Shown: positions 9,109-17,426, numbered from the stretch's first letter. The stretch is DNA of 42,156 nt from Lachnospiraceae bacterium UBA7179 (GCA_002491195.1 DKVL01000075.1:1-42156), one strand, 5' to 3'. Notes: a model not told the origin generated them from the letters alone. Numbers and translations are program-made.

Positions 9109-9447
9109 TTAAATTTGAATCTGCATAATCTCCTTATATGCATCAAGGAGCTTGTCTCTGAGTGCGATCGTGTAGTTAAGCGCTGTCTGCGCCTTACCTA
9201 CTGCAATCGTAAGGTCATGCGTATTTTCTGAGATGCCCATCATCCATTTCAATTCCTCATTCTCCTTCGTTGAGAGCAAATCATTTGTATTGTTGATATT
9301 ACCCACTGCTGCGTCAAGAACAGAACTGAACAGATTGTTATTCTTTTGTTCTTCACTGCCTGCATTCACATCGTACAGGCTGTTCCTTACTGCGTTCGAC
9401 CTCACACTGTATAAGCTGTTGATATCGTTTGCTGCTGTTATTGTCAT
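9109..9447 (-). CDS. fliE: Flagellar hook-basal body protein FliE
   Basis: This 112-residue protein joins the MS ring to the rod. The conserved C-terminal signature is present: VGKAQTALNYTIALRDKLLD followed by AYKEIMQIQI, and DLTIAVGKA just before it. It is placed between flgC and fliF, the universal position in Firmicute flagellar operons. The N-terminal half is variable, as expected for the family. Confidence 0.95.
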   Translation of the reverse strand: MTITAANDINSLYSVRSNAVRNSLYDVNAGSEEQKNNNLFSSVLDAAVGNINNTNDLLSTKENEELKWMMGISENTHDLTIAVGKAQTALNYTIALRDKLLDAYKEIMQIQI

Positions 9448-9519
9448 GGTTTGTTCCCCCTATACCCTCTTAATTCATAATCCCTTATATAATATATACT
9501 CTGATAAACCCTTATTGAT

Positions 9520-10014
9520 TTAGAAATTCATTTCCAATCCTTTGTTTGCCATCGCTTTTGTCGCCTCAAACGCTGCCTGATTCGCCTCGTAGCCGCGGCT
9601 TGCATCGATCATGTTTGTCATCTCCGTGATGACGTTTACGTTCGGATAATGCACATAGCCATTTTCATCCGCGTCCGGGTGCTCCGGATCGTATGTCATG
9701 ACTTCCTCTGTCCAGGTATCCTCATACAGTCCGCCAATCTTGACGCCTGTGCCAGGGCTTGATAACCTCGCGGAGTTGGTGCAGCCTAACGGTCGGCCGC
9801 TTAAGTTGCTGAACGCGGTGTCAAGCATATGGGAAAAGGTTCTGTTCTTGGTGTCTGTCTTCTCCTGAAAGGTAACAACTTTTCTGACATATGGTGTACC
9901 ATCCTCCGTCCGTGTCGAGTGCGCATTTGCCATATTCTGTGAAATGATATCCATGCGATACTGTTCTGCAGACATTCCCGATGCGCTGATATCAAATGAA
10001 TCAAATATTCCCAT
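9520..10014 (-). CDS. flgC: Flagellar basal-body proximal rod protein FlgC
   Basis: This 164-residue rod protein has the N-terminal rod-family motif FDISASGMSAEQYRMDIISQ followed by NMANAHSTRT, and the C-terminal axial-protein helix MIDASRGYEANQAAFEATKA. It polymerises in the periplasm as part of the proximal rod and is exported without a cleaved signal peptide. It is 12 bp downstream of flgB. Length and both terminal motifs fit FlgC well. Confidence 0.96.
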   Translation of the reverse strand: MGIFDSFDISASGMSAEQYRMDIISQNMANAHSTRTEDGTPYVRKVVTFQEKTDTKNRTFSHMLDTAFSNLSGRPLGCTNSARLSSPGTGVKIGGLYEDTWTEEVMTYDPEHPDADENGYVHYPNVNVITEMTNMIDASRGYEANQAAFEATKAMANKGLEMNF

Positions 10015-10026
10015 CGTTCATACCTC

Positions 10027-10419
10027 CTATTTCATCACCGACATCAGCTGTGAAAAATCCTGATTCAGCAATGTCATCATTCCGTTGTACTTCGTCTGGT
10101 TCTTCGCAAGAATCGCCAGCTCATTCTGAATGCTCACATTATTGCCGTCATACCGGTAAGAAAGCTCCTCATAGTCTGTGTAGATCTCCGGCTCCAATTC
10201 CTCCAGGTCAAGATTCTTTACCCGCGCATCCACGGTATCTTCTCCCGCCCTTGCAAAAGCGTGCTTTAACTCTGTCTCAAAGCGGATATCTTTTCTCTTG
10301 TAATTGGGAGTGTTTACATTTGCAATGTTATTGTTGATAATGTCATTTCTCGTAGCTGCTGCATCCAATGAAGTTCCCAATGCATTAATGTAATCAAATA
10401 CACCTGAATTGTTTAACAT
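10027..10419 (-). CDS. flgB: Flagellar basal-body proximal rod protein FlgB
   Basis: The 130-residue protein has the rod-family N-terminus with ATRNDIINNNIANVNTPNYK (about residues 22-41) and an FETELKHA segment. It is the first gene of the flagellar operon and lies directly downstream of codY, the arrangement known from Bacillus. AAGGAGGAG precedes the ATG. The 97-bp region from its start to the upstream -10 holds the promoter leader. Confidence 0.96.
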   Translation of the reverse strand: MLNNSGVFDYINALGTSLDAAATRNDIINNNIANVNTPNYKRKDIRFETELKHAFARAGEDTVDARVKNLDLEELEPEIYTDYEELSYRYDGNNVSIQNELAILAKNQTKYNGMMTLLNQDFSQLMSVMK

Positions 10420-10515
10420 CGATACGTCTCCTCCTTGTCTTTTTCCTGTTTCTTAGTGCTATGTAAACCATTACTGTCATAATAAATTTACATAATATAT
10501 TGTCTTTCTTACTCT

Positions 10516-10543
10516 ATTATAGATTATTTTCAGAATATTTCAA
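10516..10543 (-). promoter_or_regulatory. Sigma-A-type promoter of the flagellar operon (flgB)
   Basis: On the minus strand TTGAAA (10538-10543) and a perfect TATAAT (10516-10521) are separated by 16 bp. The -10 ends about 97 bp upstream of the flgB start. It lies between the codY terminator and flgB, so flagellar genes can be transcribed independently of codY. Confidence 0.72.
10525..10539 (-). promoter_or_regulatory. CodY-box-like palindrome inside the flgB promoter
   Basis: The plus-strand 15-mer TATTTTCAGAATATT matches AATTTTCWGAAAATT at 13 of 15 positions and is centred between the -35 and -10. Together with the fliK-promoter site this suggests CodY (nutrient status) control of motility, as is known for the B. 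subtilis fla/che operon. Confidence 0.5.
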
Positions 10544-10557
10544 GTATTTTTTTCATT

Positions 10558-10602
10558 ATTTTGCAATATTATGTGAATTTGTTTTGCTTTATTATGTAAA
10601 TT
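10558..10602 (-). repeat. Two 22-bp imperfect direct repeats upstream of the flgB -35
   Basis: Bases 10558-10579 and 10581-10602 match at 18 of 22 positions and share the core AATTYACATAATA on the minus strand. A 13-bp inverted copy of the core (AATTTACATAATA) lies at 10485-10497 on the plus strand. The two direct copies are about two helical turns apart and just upstream of the -35, which suits an activator site. The binding protein is unknown. Confidence 0.5.
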
Positions 10603-10627
10603 CACTATTTTTTCCTACATAACAGAA

Positions 10628-10659
10628 AAAAGACCTATCTTTTTCAAGATAAGTCTTTT
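10628..10659 (-). terminator. Rho-independent terminator of codY
   Basis: A 14-bp stem (AAAAGACTTATCTT pairing with AAGATAGGTCTTTT, one T-G wobble) with a 4-nt loop is followed on the minus strand by a T run. It lies about 40 bp after the codY stop. Confidence 0.8.
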
Positions 10660-10696
10660 GTTCCTATTTTTTGAATTATTACGCAAATTCTATAGA

Positions 10697-11482
10697 TTAT
10701 TTGTTCAGCTGGCGTTTCAGTGCGTCCACTTCCTCAAACACAACATCGTTCAGGACCTTAATGTAAGTGCCTTTCATACCTGATGAACGCGACTCGATCA
10801 CGCCCGCGCTCTCAAACTTGCGCAGCGCATTGACGATCACGCTCCTCGTAATCCCCACACGGTCTGCGATCTTGCTGGCAACCAGAATCCCCTCCGTGCC
10901 GTTGAGTTCGTCAAAAATGTGTGTGATCGCCTCCATCTCCGAGAAAGACAATGTGGAGATCGCTGACTTCACAACTGCCACCTTGCGACTCTCCTCCGCA
11001 TTCTCCTCGCTCACAGCGCGCAGCATCTCAAGTCCTACCACTGTCACGCCATACTCGCACAGGATAATATCATCAATGTCGTATTGTTCGTTGCATTTAT
11101 AGATAAACAAGGTTCCCAAACGTTCCCCTGCTGTCTCAATCGGTGTGATGATCGCCTGATACTTGCGTATGTCCGGACTCTCAAAGCCAAGCGTCGCGAG
11201 ATTGACATTCTCTTTCGTGGAAAGCACACCGAGCAGCCGCTCGTTTAACATCGGATCGATAAATCCGCCCACACTGTCCTCGACGAGTTCTTTGAGTTCA
11301 TCCACGCCCTCACAGGTGCCTACACCCAGAACCTTACCTTTTTTGCTGATCACCAGCACATTTGAATTTACGATATCGCGCATCACCTTGCAGATATCAT
11401 TGAAAACTACCTTGCTGGAATTATTATTGTGTAAAAGTTTCCCAATCTTTCTTGTTTTGTCCAACAGCTGTACACTACCCAT
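10697..11482 (-). CDS. codY: GTP/branched-chain amino acid-sensing repressor CodY
   Basis: CodY is a global Firmicute repressor that binds DNA when GTP and branched-chain amino acids are plentiful. It controls amino-acid metabolism, competence, sporulation and motility. The 261-residue protein starts MGSVQLLDKTRKIGKLL, carries the N-terminal GAF-type effector domain, and has a C-terminal winged helix around VGITRSVIVNALRKFESAGV with ESRSSGMKGTYI. The frame opens 20 codons earlier, but the ATG at 11480-11482 has GGAGG six bases upstream and matches known CodY N-termini. It precedes the flagellar operon and has its own promoter and terminator. Confidence 0.96.
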   Translation of the reverse strand: MGSVQLLDKTRKIGKLLHNNNSSKVVFNDICKVMRDIVNSNVLVISKKGKVLGVGTCEGVDELKELVEDSVGGFIDPMLNERLLGVLSTKENVNLATLGFESPDIRKYQAIITPIETAGERLGTLFIYKCNEQYDIDDIILCEYGVTVVGLEMLRAVSEENAEESRKVAVVKSAISTLSFSEMEAITHIFDELNGTEGILVASKIADRVGITRSVIVNALRKFESAGVIESRSSGMKGTYIKVLNDVVFEEVDALKRQLNK

Positions 11483-11555
11483 AGTAAACCTCCAAGTCCT
11501 TCTATTCTTCGCAGTTATCATTTTCAATTTTTCCGCAAACAAAAAATCTATAATT

Positions 11556-11578
11556 ACAGTTCAGCAAGGCTGAACTGT
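11556..11578. promoter_or_regulatory. Perfect 10-bp inverted repeat in the codY leader
   Basis: ACAGTTCAGC and GCTGAACTGT flank a 3-nt spacer between the codY promoter and its start codon. In RNA it would be a tight hairpin followed, eight bases later, by a six-T run, so it could be an attenuator. As DNA it could be a dimeric regulator's operator. Which one cannot be told from sequence. Confidence 0.6.
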
Positions 11579-11594
11579 TACGTTTTATAGGGAA

Positions 11595-11623
11595 ATTTTA
11601 ACATATGACAATTAATTTTTCAA
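11595..11623 (-). promoter_or_regulatory. Sigma-A-type promoter of codY
   Basis: TTGAAA (11618-11623) and TAAAAT (11595-11600) are separated by 17 bp on the minus strand, about 113 bp before the codY start. Confidence 0.65.
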
Positions 11624-11730
11624 TAGTTCCAGTCAATAATTCAAGAATACTTTACAATTTAATGAATTTTTTATAAATAAATCATAATTCCAGTTGTTGG
11701 TGAAATTTCCTTAATAATTGCACCAAATGA

Positions 11731-11775
11731 AAAGTTTTCCGGTATGCTGTGCTGTCATACATACCGGAAAACTTT
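11731..11775 (-). terminator. Rho-independent terminator of topA
   Basis: Perfect 15-bp arms (11731-11745 and 11761-11775) with a 15-nt loop begin inside the topA stop codon. On the minus strand the hairpin is followed by a short T-rich stretch. Confidence 0.82.
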
Positions 11776-13834
11776 ATTGGGCCACTGCCTTATCATTTTC
11801 AATTTTTTTCACAAATCCGCACTGCTCATCTGCACAGACGAGTTTGTTTCCCTTCACGAGCATGATGCCGCCACACCGCTCGCACCGCTCTCTGGACGGT
11901 CGCTGCCATACCATAAAATCGCATTCCGGTATCGCCTCGCAGCCGTAATACCGCCGGCCTTTCTTCGTCTTGCGGACAACGACCTCCTTGCCGCACTTCG
12001 GACAGGTCACGCCAATCTTCTCAAAATAGGGTTTCGTGCTCCTGCATTCCGGAAATCCCGGACAGGCAAGAAATTTGCCATGCGGTCCATACTTAATGAC
12101 CATATTCCTGCCGCACACCTCGCACACCTCGTCGGACACTTCGTCTGCGATCTGCACCTCGTCAAGTTCCTTCTCCGCCTTCTTCACCGCCTCGTCGAGA
12201 TCCGGATAAAAGTTCGCCACCACCGTCTTCCAACTGATTGCGCCTGTCTCCACTTTGTCAAGCAGCGCCTCGAGATTTGCCGTAAAGTTCACGTCAACGA
12301 TGGTCGGAAACGCATCCTTCATCATGTTGTTAACAACTTCGCCAAGCTCGGACACATAGAGATTTTTGTCCTCCTTGACCACATAACGCCTTGCCATGAT
12401 CGTCGTGATGGTCGGCGCATACGTACTGGGGCGGCCGATTCCAAGCTCCTCGAGTGCACGTACAAGCGATGCCTCTGTGTAGTGTGCGGGCGGCTGTGTA
12501 AAGTGCTGCCTGGGATCAAAGGACTCGATTGTGAGCTGCGTATCCTTTGTGATTTCCTTTACCAGTGTATTGGAATCAGCCTTCTCCTCATCGGCCTCCT
12601 TGTATACACTCATGAACCCGTCGAAGTCCAGTTTTGATGCAGACACTGTAAATCGGTGTCCGTCTGCGTCAATTTTTACAGAGGTCGTTTCGTACTTTGC
12701 CGGTGTCATGCGGCTCGCCGTAAAACGTTTCCAGATGAGCTGATACAGGCGGAACTGGTCGCGGCTTAGAGTTTCCTTTACGTTTGCCGGTGTGCTGCTG
12801 ATATCCGTGGGACGAATGGCCTCGTGTGCGTCCTGAATCTTCTGTTCCTTCTTCTTCTCTGCCACAACCTCAGCAGCATACTCCTCCCCATAATTCTTGG
12901 TGATATATTCTTTGGAAGCTGCCACAGCCTCGTCAGAAACTCTGGTGGAATCTGTTCGCAGATAGGTAATGAAACCGTCCTCATAGAGCTGCTGCGCCAG
13001 ACGCATTGTCTTCTGTGTTGAGAAATTGAGCGCCTTACTTGCCTCCTGCTGGAGTGTCGATGTCGTAAAGGGCGTTGGCGCCTTCTTGATCCGCTCGCCT
13101 TTCTTGATATCCTTCACTTCAAAGACTGCATTCTCAAGTTCTTTTAAGATTTTGTCCATCTCCGCCTTAGAAGGAATCTCTGCTTTTTTATCCCCTACTC
13201 CATAATACTTTGCAACCAGCGGCTTTTTCTCACCCTTGATCTTCAACGCTGCATCAAGTGTCCAATACTCCTCCGGAATAAACGCGTTGATCTCATCCTC
13301 CCGGTCACAGATGATGCGCAGCGCCACCGACTGTACCCGGCCAGCACTCAGCCCCCGCTTAATCTTTGCCCACAGAAGCGGAGAGATGCGATATCCAACC
13401 ATCCTGTCCAACATACGTCTCGCCTGCTGCGCATCTACAAGGCTCATATCAATCTCACGCGGATTTTTAAGGGACTCTTTCACCGCATTCTTGGTAATCT
13501 CATTGAATGTAATGCGGTATACTTTTTTGTCTTCTAATTTCAGGGCAATATACAGATGCCATGAAATCGCCTCTCCCTCGCGGTCAGGGTCCGTTGCAAG
13601 ATAGACTTTTTCGGCTTTTTTGACTTCCTTCCTGAGTTTGGCCAGGATCTCTCCTTTACCGCGTATTGTGATATATTTGGGTTCATAATCATTGTCCGCG
13701 TCAAATCCTAACTGGCTCTTTGGCATATCGCGCACATGACCATTGCTCGCCATAACCTCATAATTTGCACCTAGAAATTTCTTGATTGTCTTCACTTTCG
13801 CTGGAGACTCCACGATCACTAAATACTTTGCCAT
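11774..13834 (-). CDS. topA: DNA topoisomerase I
   Basis: This type IA enzyme relaxes negative supercoils. The 686-residue protein opens with the Toprim motif KYLVIVESPAKVKTIKKFLG and has the metal-binding DPDREGEAISWH segment (about residues 110-121). The catalytic tyrosine sits in the motif DGFITYLRTDSTRVS (about residues 291-305). The C-terminus carries three Cys4 zinc fingers (CEVCG..CPGFPEC, CPKCG..CEAIPEC, CERCG..CADEQC). The ATG follows AGAGG at six bases. It has its own promoter and terminator. In Bacillus trmFO, xerC and hslVU lie between topA and codY; here they are absent. Confidence 0.98.
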   Translation of the reverse strand: MAKYLVIVESPAKVKTIKKFLGANYEVMASNGHVRDMPKSQLGFDADNDYEPKYITIRGKGEILAKLRKEVKKAEKVYLATDPDREGEAISWHLYIALKLEDKKVYRITFNEITKNAVKESLKNPREIDMSLVDAQQARRMLDRMVGYRISPLLWAKIKRGLSAGRVQSVALRIICDREDEINAFIPEEYWTLDAALKIKGEKKPLVAKYYGVGDKKAEIPSKAEMDKILKELENAVFEVKDIKKGERIKKAPTPFTTSTLQQEASKALNFSTQKTMRLAQQLYEDGFITYLRTDSTRVSDEAVAASKEYITKNYGEEYAAEVVAEKKKEQKIQDAHEAIRPTDISSTPANVKETLSRDQFRLYQLIWKRFTASRMTPAKYETTSVKIDADGHRFTVSASKLDFDGFMSVYKEADEEKADSNTLVKEITKDTQLTIESFDPRQHFTQPPAHYTEASLVRALEELGIGRPSTYAPTITTIMARRYVVKEDKNLYVSELGEVVNNMMKDAFPTIVDVNFTANLEALLDKVETGAISWKTVVANFYPDLDEAVKKAEKELDEVQIADEVSDEVCEVCGRNMVIKYGPHGKFLACPGFPECRSTKPYFEKIGVTCPKCGKEVVVRKTKKGRRYYGCEAIPECDFMVWQRPSRERCERCGGIMLVKGNKLVCADEQCGFVKKIENDKAVAQ

Positions 13835-13900
13835 ATTTAACCTCTACTTTATTCCTTCTATATTAATATGCCATTCTGGGCTATTTGACTTACGTTCATC

Positions 13901-13929
13901 ACTATAACCTAAATTTCAAATCGTGGCAA
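13901..13929 (-). promoter_or_regulatory. Sigma-A-type promoter of topA
   Basis: TTGCCA (13924-13929) and TATAGT (13901-13906) are 17 bp apart on the minus strand in the 147-bp gap between dprA and topA. Confidence 0.6.
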
Positions 13930-13981
13930 GTAAAATTTGAGAAAATATTTGCAAAATTATTTTTACATTCCCAATCCTGTA

Positions 13982-15115
13982 TCAAAAGGTATCGCTCAAA
14001 CGCCTGTACTGTCTGTGCCTGCACAGGATTAATCCTTTTAGTTCCAGTTCCACAAGCCCCTGACAAATCTGTGGTATTGTGCAGGTGCTCTTCTTCTCCC
14101 GAAGTTTTTCGACAATCACATCCTGCGCGACTGGCAGCATTTCCAGAACTGCATAGATCTCCTGTGCCGCTTTTGAGAGTTCCTGCAGTGTCGGTTCCTG
14201 TGGCTGCTCTTTGGGCTTTTCCAGAATTGTATCCCAGAACATATCGTCAATAATATCCTCCGGCGTGACTGCGACCGCAGCGCCCTGCCGAATCAGGCGG
14301 TTACAGCCCATGCTGAGACTGTCAGTACATCTTCCTGGTATCGTGTACACTTCTCTGCCCTGTTCCAACGCCATATCCACAGTGATCAGCGTCCCACTCT
14401 TTTCCCGTGCCTCCACGACCAGCACTACATCCGCAAGCGCGCTGATGATACGGTTTCTCGGCGGAAAGAGAGCAGGTCTTGGCTCCATCTGCGGCGGGTA
14501 CTCTGACAATACTCCCCCGTTTTCTATCAGTTGTCTGTAGAGCGTCTCATTGCTCCGCGGATACACGATATCAACTCCACACCCGAGCACTGCATAGGAA
14601 CTCCCCCCTGCCTTCAATGCCGCCGTCTGACCGATGCCATCTATTCCCACCGCCATGCCGCTTATGACGCTGATACCACGCTTTGCAAAGCCTTTTGCAA
14701 ATTTTTCCGCCATGATTCTGCCATACTCACTGCACTTTCTCGCTCCGATCACCGCTACCGCAGGTATCCTCTCGTCGGGAAGTCTGCCTTTGTAAAAGAT
14801 TCCAAACGGCGGATCAGGAATCTCTGCAAGTTTCCCCGGGAAATCAGACGCCTGACAATATGTATAGCGAATGCCCGTCTCTATAAGATAATTCCATACT
14901 TTCTGTGGTGTATAACGTTTCCTGTGCTGCCCAAAACGTTCACATCCCTGCAGCCCCATAATTGCAGCTAACTGACTTTCCTCCATCTCGTATACTTTCT
15001 GTATGCTTCCTGCAGCGTCAAGAAGTCTGTACTTTGTCTCGCTTGCTATCCAGTAGATCGTGTCAAGCCATGCGGCAAATATTTTCTGATCCAATTCATT
15101 TTGATTCTCTGTCAT
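13982..15115 (-). CDS. dprA: DNA-processing protein DprA
   Basis: DprA (Smf) protects incoming single-stranded DNA and loads RecA during natural transformation. The 377-residue protein has an N-terminal SAM-like helical region, a Rossmann-type core with AVIGARKCSEYG, SGMAVGIDGIGQTAALKAGG and LGCGVDIVYPRSN, the FPPRNRIISALAD motif, and a C-terminal winged-helix-like domain (about 300-370). It starts 4 bp after comM, so the two are probably one transcription unit. In Bacillus dprA also precedes topA. Confidence 0.95.
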   Translation of the reverse strand: MTENQNELDQKIFAAWLDTIYWIASETKYRLLDAAGSIQKVYEMEESQLAAIMGLQGCERFGQHRKRYTPQKVWNYLIETGIRYTYCQASDFPGKLAEIPDPPFGIFYKGRLPDERIPAVAVIGARKCSEYGRIMAEKFAKGFAKRGISVISGMAVGIDGIGQTAALKAGGSSYAVLGCGVDIVYPRSNETLYRQLIENGGVLSEYPPQMEPRPALFPPRNRIISALADVVLVVEAREKSGTLITVDMALEQGREVYTIPGRCTDSLSMGCNRLIRQGAAVAVTPEDIIDDMFWDTILEKPKEQPQEPTLQELSKAAQEIYAVLEMLPVAQDVIVEKLREKKSTCTIPQICQGLVELELKGLILCRHRQYRRLSDTF

Positions 15116-15118
15116 ACA

Positions 15119-16660
15119 TTAATTCCAATATCCTTTATCATTGATTCTATAGCAGACTGCCTCACTGATGTGTTCTGTGCTGATCTTATCCTTCCCGTCC
15201 AGGTCAGCAATGGTTCTCGCCACTTTTATAATTTTATGATATGCACGCGCTGACAGATTCATTATGGTAAATATTTCCTCCATCATTTCCTGTTCCTTTG
15301 TCCCAAGCTTGCAATACTCCTTAATATCACCAGAACGCAGCTCGGCATTGAACTGATAACGCGTGCCTTTATAGCGGTATTTCTGACGCTCTCTCGCCTC
15401 CATGACACGCTTCTTGATATCAGCACTGCTCTCGTTCTGCATCCTGGCAGAAAGCTGCTTAATATCCACCCTTGGCGCTTCTGTCACAACATCGATCCTG
15501 TCAAGGATAGGTCCTGAGATCCTCGACAGATATTTCCGAACCTCCGCCTCAGAACAAGTACACCGGCTTCTGTCTGGAAAATAGCCACATGGGCAGGGAT
15601 TCATCGCCGCCACCAGCATAAAATCTGCCGGATAGATAAAATTTCCATAGGTTCTGGCAATGTGAATCCGCTTATCTTCAAGAGGTTGTCTTAAAATTTC
15701 AATGGTATTATGGCGAAATTCCGGAAGCTCGTCCATAAACAGGACTCCTCTGTGTGCCAATGATATGACGCCAGGCCTGGGAATCCTGCCTCCGCCTGCC
15801 AGCGCCTGTTCAGAAATTGTGTGATGTGGATCCAGAAATGGTCTCCTTGTGATCAATGCCCTGTCATCGCCCAGTTGCCCTGCCACACTATATATCGTGG
15901 AAACTTCAAGGCTTTCTTCCCTGGACAGATCTGGCAGTATCGTCGGTATCCGCTTTGCGATCATGGTCTTGCCAGAGCCTGGCGGACCAATCATCAGGAT
16001 ATGGTGAAATCCTGCTGCGGCTACTTCCACTGCGCGCTTTACAACCTCCTGACCATTGATCTCCGCAAAATCCAGTTCGGTGTCTGGCTTGTCATAGTCT
16101 TCGATCAAAGTCTGGCGGGCAGGTGCTATTTTCTGCGGCTTGCGCTCCTCAACTTCCTGCAGATATGCGATACACTCTGACAGACTGTTTACACCGATAA
16201 TCTCTATGCCATCTATAACTGCACCCTCGCGCACGTTTGACGTCGGTATGATGCATCTCTTTATGTGCTCCTGCTTCGCTTTCTGCACGATAGGAAGCAC
16301 TCCCCGGACTGCACGTACCTCCCCATTCAGTCCCAGTTCCCCTACAATGAGGGTGTTGCGTATGCCTTCCTCTGGTATGAATCCCAGCGACACGAGAATG
16401 CCGACCGCAATCGGGAGATCGTAAGATGCGCCTTCCTTGCGCATCTCTGCTGGAGATATACTGACTGTGAGCCTCATGGGAGGTATCTGTATGGATGCGT
16501 TTTTGAGTGCCACTCTGACGCGTTCCCTTGCCTCCCTTACCTCGTTGCTCAGCTGTCCTACCATCTCAAAGCCAGGCATGCCCTTTGACGAATCGACCTC
16601 CACCGCCACAAGCATACTCTCAATGCCGCTGATGGCACCTGTAATTACTCTACTATACAT
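15119..16660 (-). CDS. comM: ComM/YifB family Mg-chelatase-like AAA+ ATPase
   Basis: ComM is a hexameric helicase that promotes branch migration during integration of transforming DNA. The 513-residue protein has the N-terminal ChlI-type domain (IESMLVAVEVDSSKGMPGFE), Walker A GPPGSGKTMIAKRIP (about residues 219-233), Walker B VLFMDELPEF, a cysteine-rich MNPCPCGYFPD segment and a C-terminal Mg-chelatase domain. AAGGAG lies nine bases before the ATG. It pairs with dprA downstream, which supports a DNA-uptake role, although other competence genes are not in view. Confidence 0.95.
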   Translation of the reverse strand: MYSRVITGAISGIESMLVAVEVDSSKGMPGFEMVGQLSNEVREARERVRVALKNASIQIPPMRLTVSISPAEMRKEGASYDLPIAVGILVSLGFIPEEGIRNTLIVGELGLNGEVRAVRGVLPIVQKAKQEHIKRCIIPTSNVREGAVIDGIEIIGVNSLSECIAYLQEVEERKPQKIAPARQTLIEDYDKPDTELDFAEINGQEVVKRAVEVAAAGFHHILMIGPPGSGKTMIAKRIPTILPDLSREESLEVSTIYSVAGQLGDDRALITRRPFLDPHHTISEQALAGGGRIPRPGVISLAHRGVLFMDELPEFRHNTIEILRQPLEDKRIHIARTYGNFIYPADFMLVAAMNPCPCGYFPDRSRCTCSEAEVRKYLSRISGPILDRIDVVTEAPRVDIKQLSARMQNESSADIKKRVMEARERQKYRYKGTRYQFNAELRSGDIKEYCKLGTKEQEMMEEIFTIMNLSARAYHKIIKVARTIADLDGKDKISTEHISEAVCYRINDKGYWN

Positions 16661-16685
16661 TAATTATTACTCCTTCGTTTTTCGT

Positions 16686-16713
16686 GTTACTTGTCATATA
16701 TAACACAAGTAAC
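16686..16713. promoter_or_regulatory. 9-bp perfect inverted repeat upstream of comM
   Basis: GTTACTTGT and ACAAGTAAC flank a 10-bp AT-rich spacer in the 79-bp gap between sigK and comM. No T run follows on the minus strand, so it resembles an operator more than a terminator. Its ligand is unknown. Confidence 0.45.
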
Positions 16714-16739
16714 TCAGGAATACAACTGAAATGTAAAAA

Positions 16740-17399
16740 TTAGCACAACTTTTCCTCTTCTAAGCCGGCTCTTAATTTACCGAGTGCCTTCTTCTCAATT
16801 CGTGATACATAACTTCTGGATATCCCCATCAGTTTTCCGATATCCCTCTGTGTCATCTCCTCGCCGGTAAAACTCTTTCCCAGCATACCATAACGCATTT
16901 TTATGATCTCGCGTTCCCTGTCATCAAGTTTTTCTTCAATCAGGCGGGACAGGCACCCGAGTTTTGCTGTCATATCCATGTCATCCACGATATCGCGCTG
17001 TTCTTGCTCGCAGACATCAATCAGATTGATCTCGTTGCCCTCTTTGTCAGTTCCGATCGGCTCATAAAGTGATACCTCCCGCGTGACTTTCTTTCTCGCC
17101 CGAAACATCATCAACAGCTCATTGTCTATGCATCTTGCCGCATAGGTGGCAAGCCTGCTGCCCTTCTCTGCCTTAAAGGTATTCACTGCCTTGATCAGTC
17201 CTATGGTTCCTATGGAGATCAGATCCTCCATATCCTCACCGCACCCCATGTACTTCTTTGACACGTGCGCCACCAGACGCAGATTGCGCTCAATCAAAAT
17301 CTGTCTTGCCCTATGGGCTGCTTCCAAATCCTCGCTGTTCATTGCTTCCAGGTACAAGGTCTCCTCCTTGGCGGATAAAGGTTGCTCAAAGGTCTTCAA
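16740..17399 (-). CDS. sigK: Sporulation sigma factor SigK
   Basis: Sigma-K directs late mother-cell transcription during sporulation. The 219-residue protein has the SigK/SigE family core: ILIERNLRLVAHVSKKYM, EDLISIGTIGLIKAVNTF and RLATYAARCIDNELLM (region 2), DPIG-like EPIGTDKEGNEINLIDV, and a region 4 helix-turn-helix TQRDIGKLMGISRSYVSRIE. The start is TTG (17397-17399) with GGGGG six bases upstream. The open frame extends only 16 codons further before a TAA, so the hydrophobic pro-sequence of Bacillus pro-sigma-K is absent, as in Clostridioides difficile. The gene is intact, with no skin-type insertion. Confidence 0.88.
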   Translation of the reverse strand: MKTFEQPLSAKEETLYLEAMNSEDLEAAHRARQILIERNLRLVAHVSKKYMGCGEDMEDLISIGTIGLIKAVNTFKAEKGSRLATYAARCIDNELLMMFRARKKVTREVSLYEPIGTDKEGNEINLIDVCEQEQRDIVDDMDMTAKLGCLSRLIEEKLDDREREIIKMRYGMLGKSFTGEEMTQRDIGKLMGISRSYVSRIEKKALGKLRAGLEEEKLC

Positions 17400-17426
17400 G
17401 AAATGCCCCCAGGACTCATTTATTCT

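Noticed and set aside
11483..11542. 20-residue N-terminal extension of CodY
   Set aside because: Family N-terminus and GGAGG favour the ATG at 11482.
11744..12637. 297-codon plus-strand open frame opposite topA
   Set aside because: It lies wholly inside topA and its terminator, with shadow-like His/Leu-rich composition.
13925..13945. Third CodY box between topA and dprA
   Set aside because: AAATTTGAGAAAATA has three mismatches including the central C, too weak to report in AT-rich DNA.
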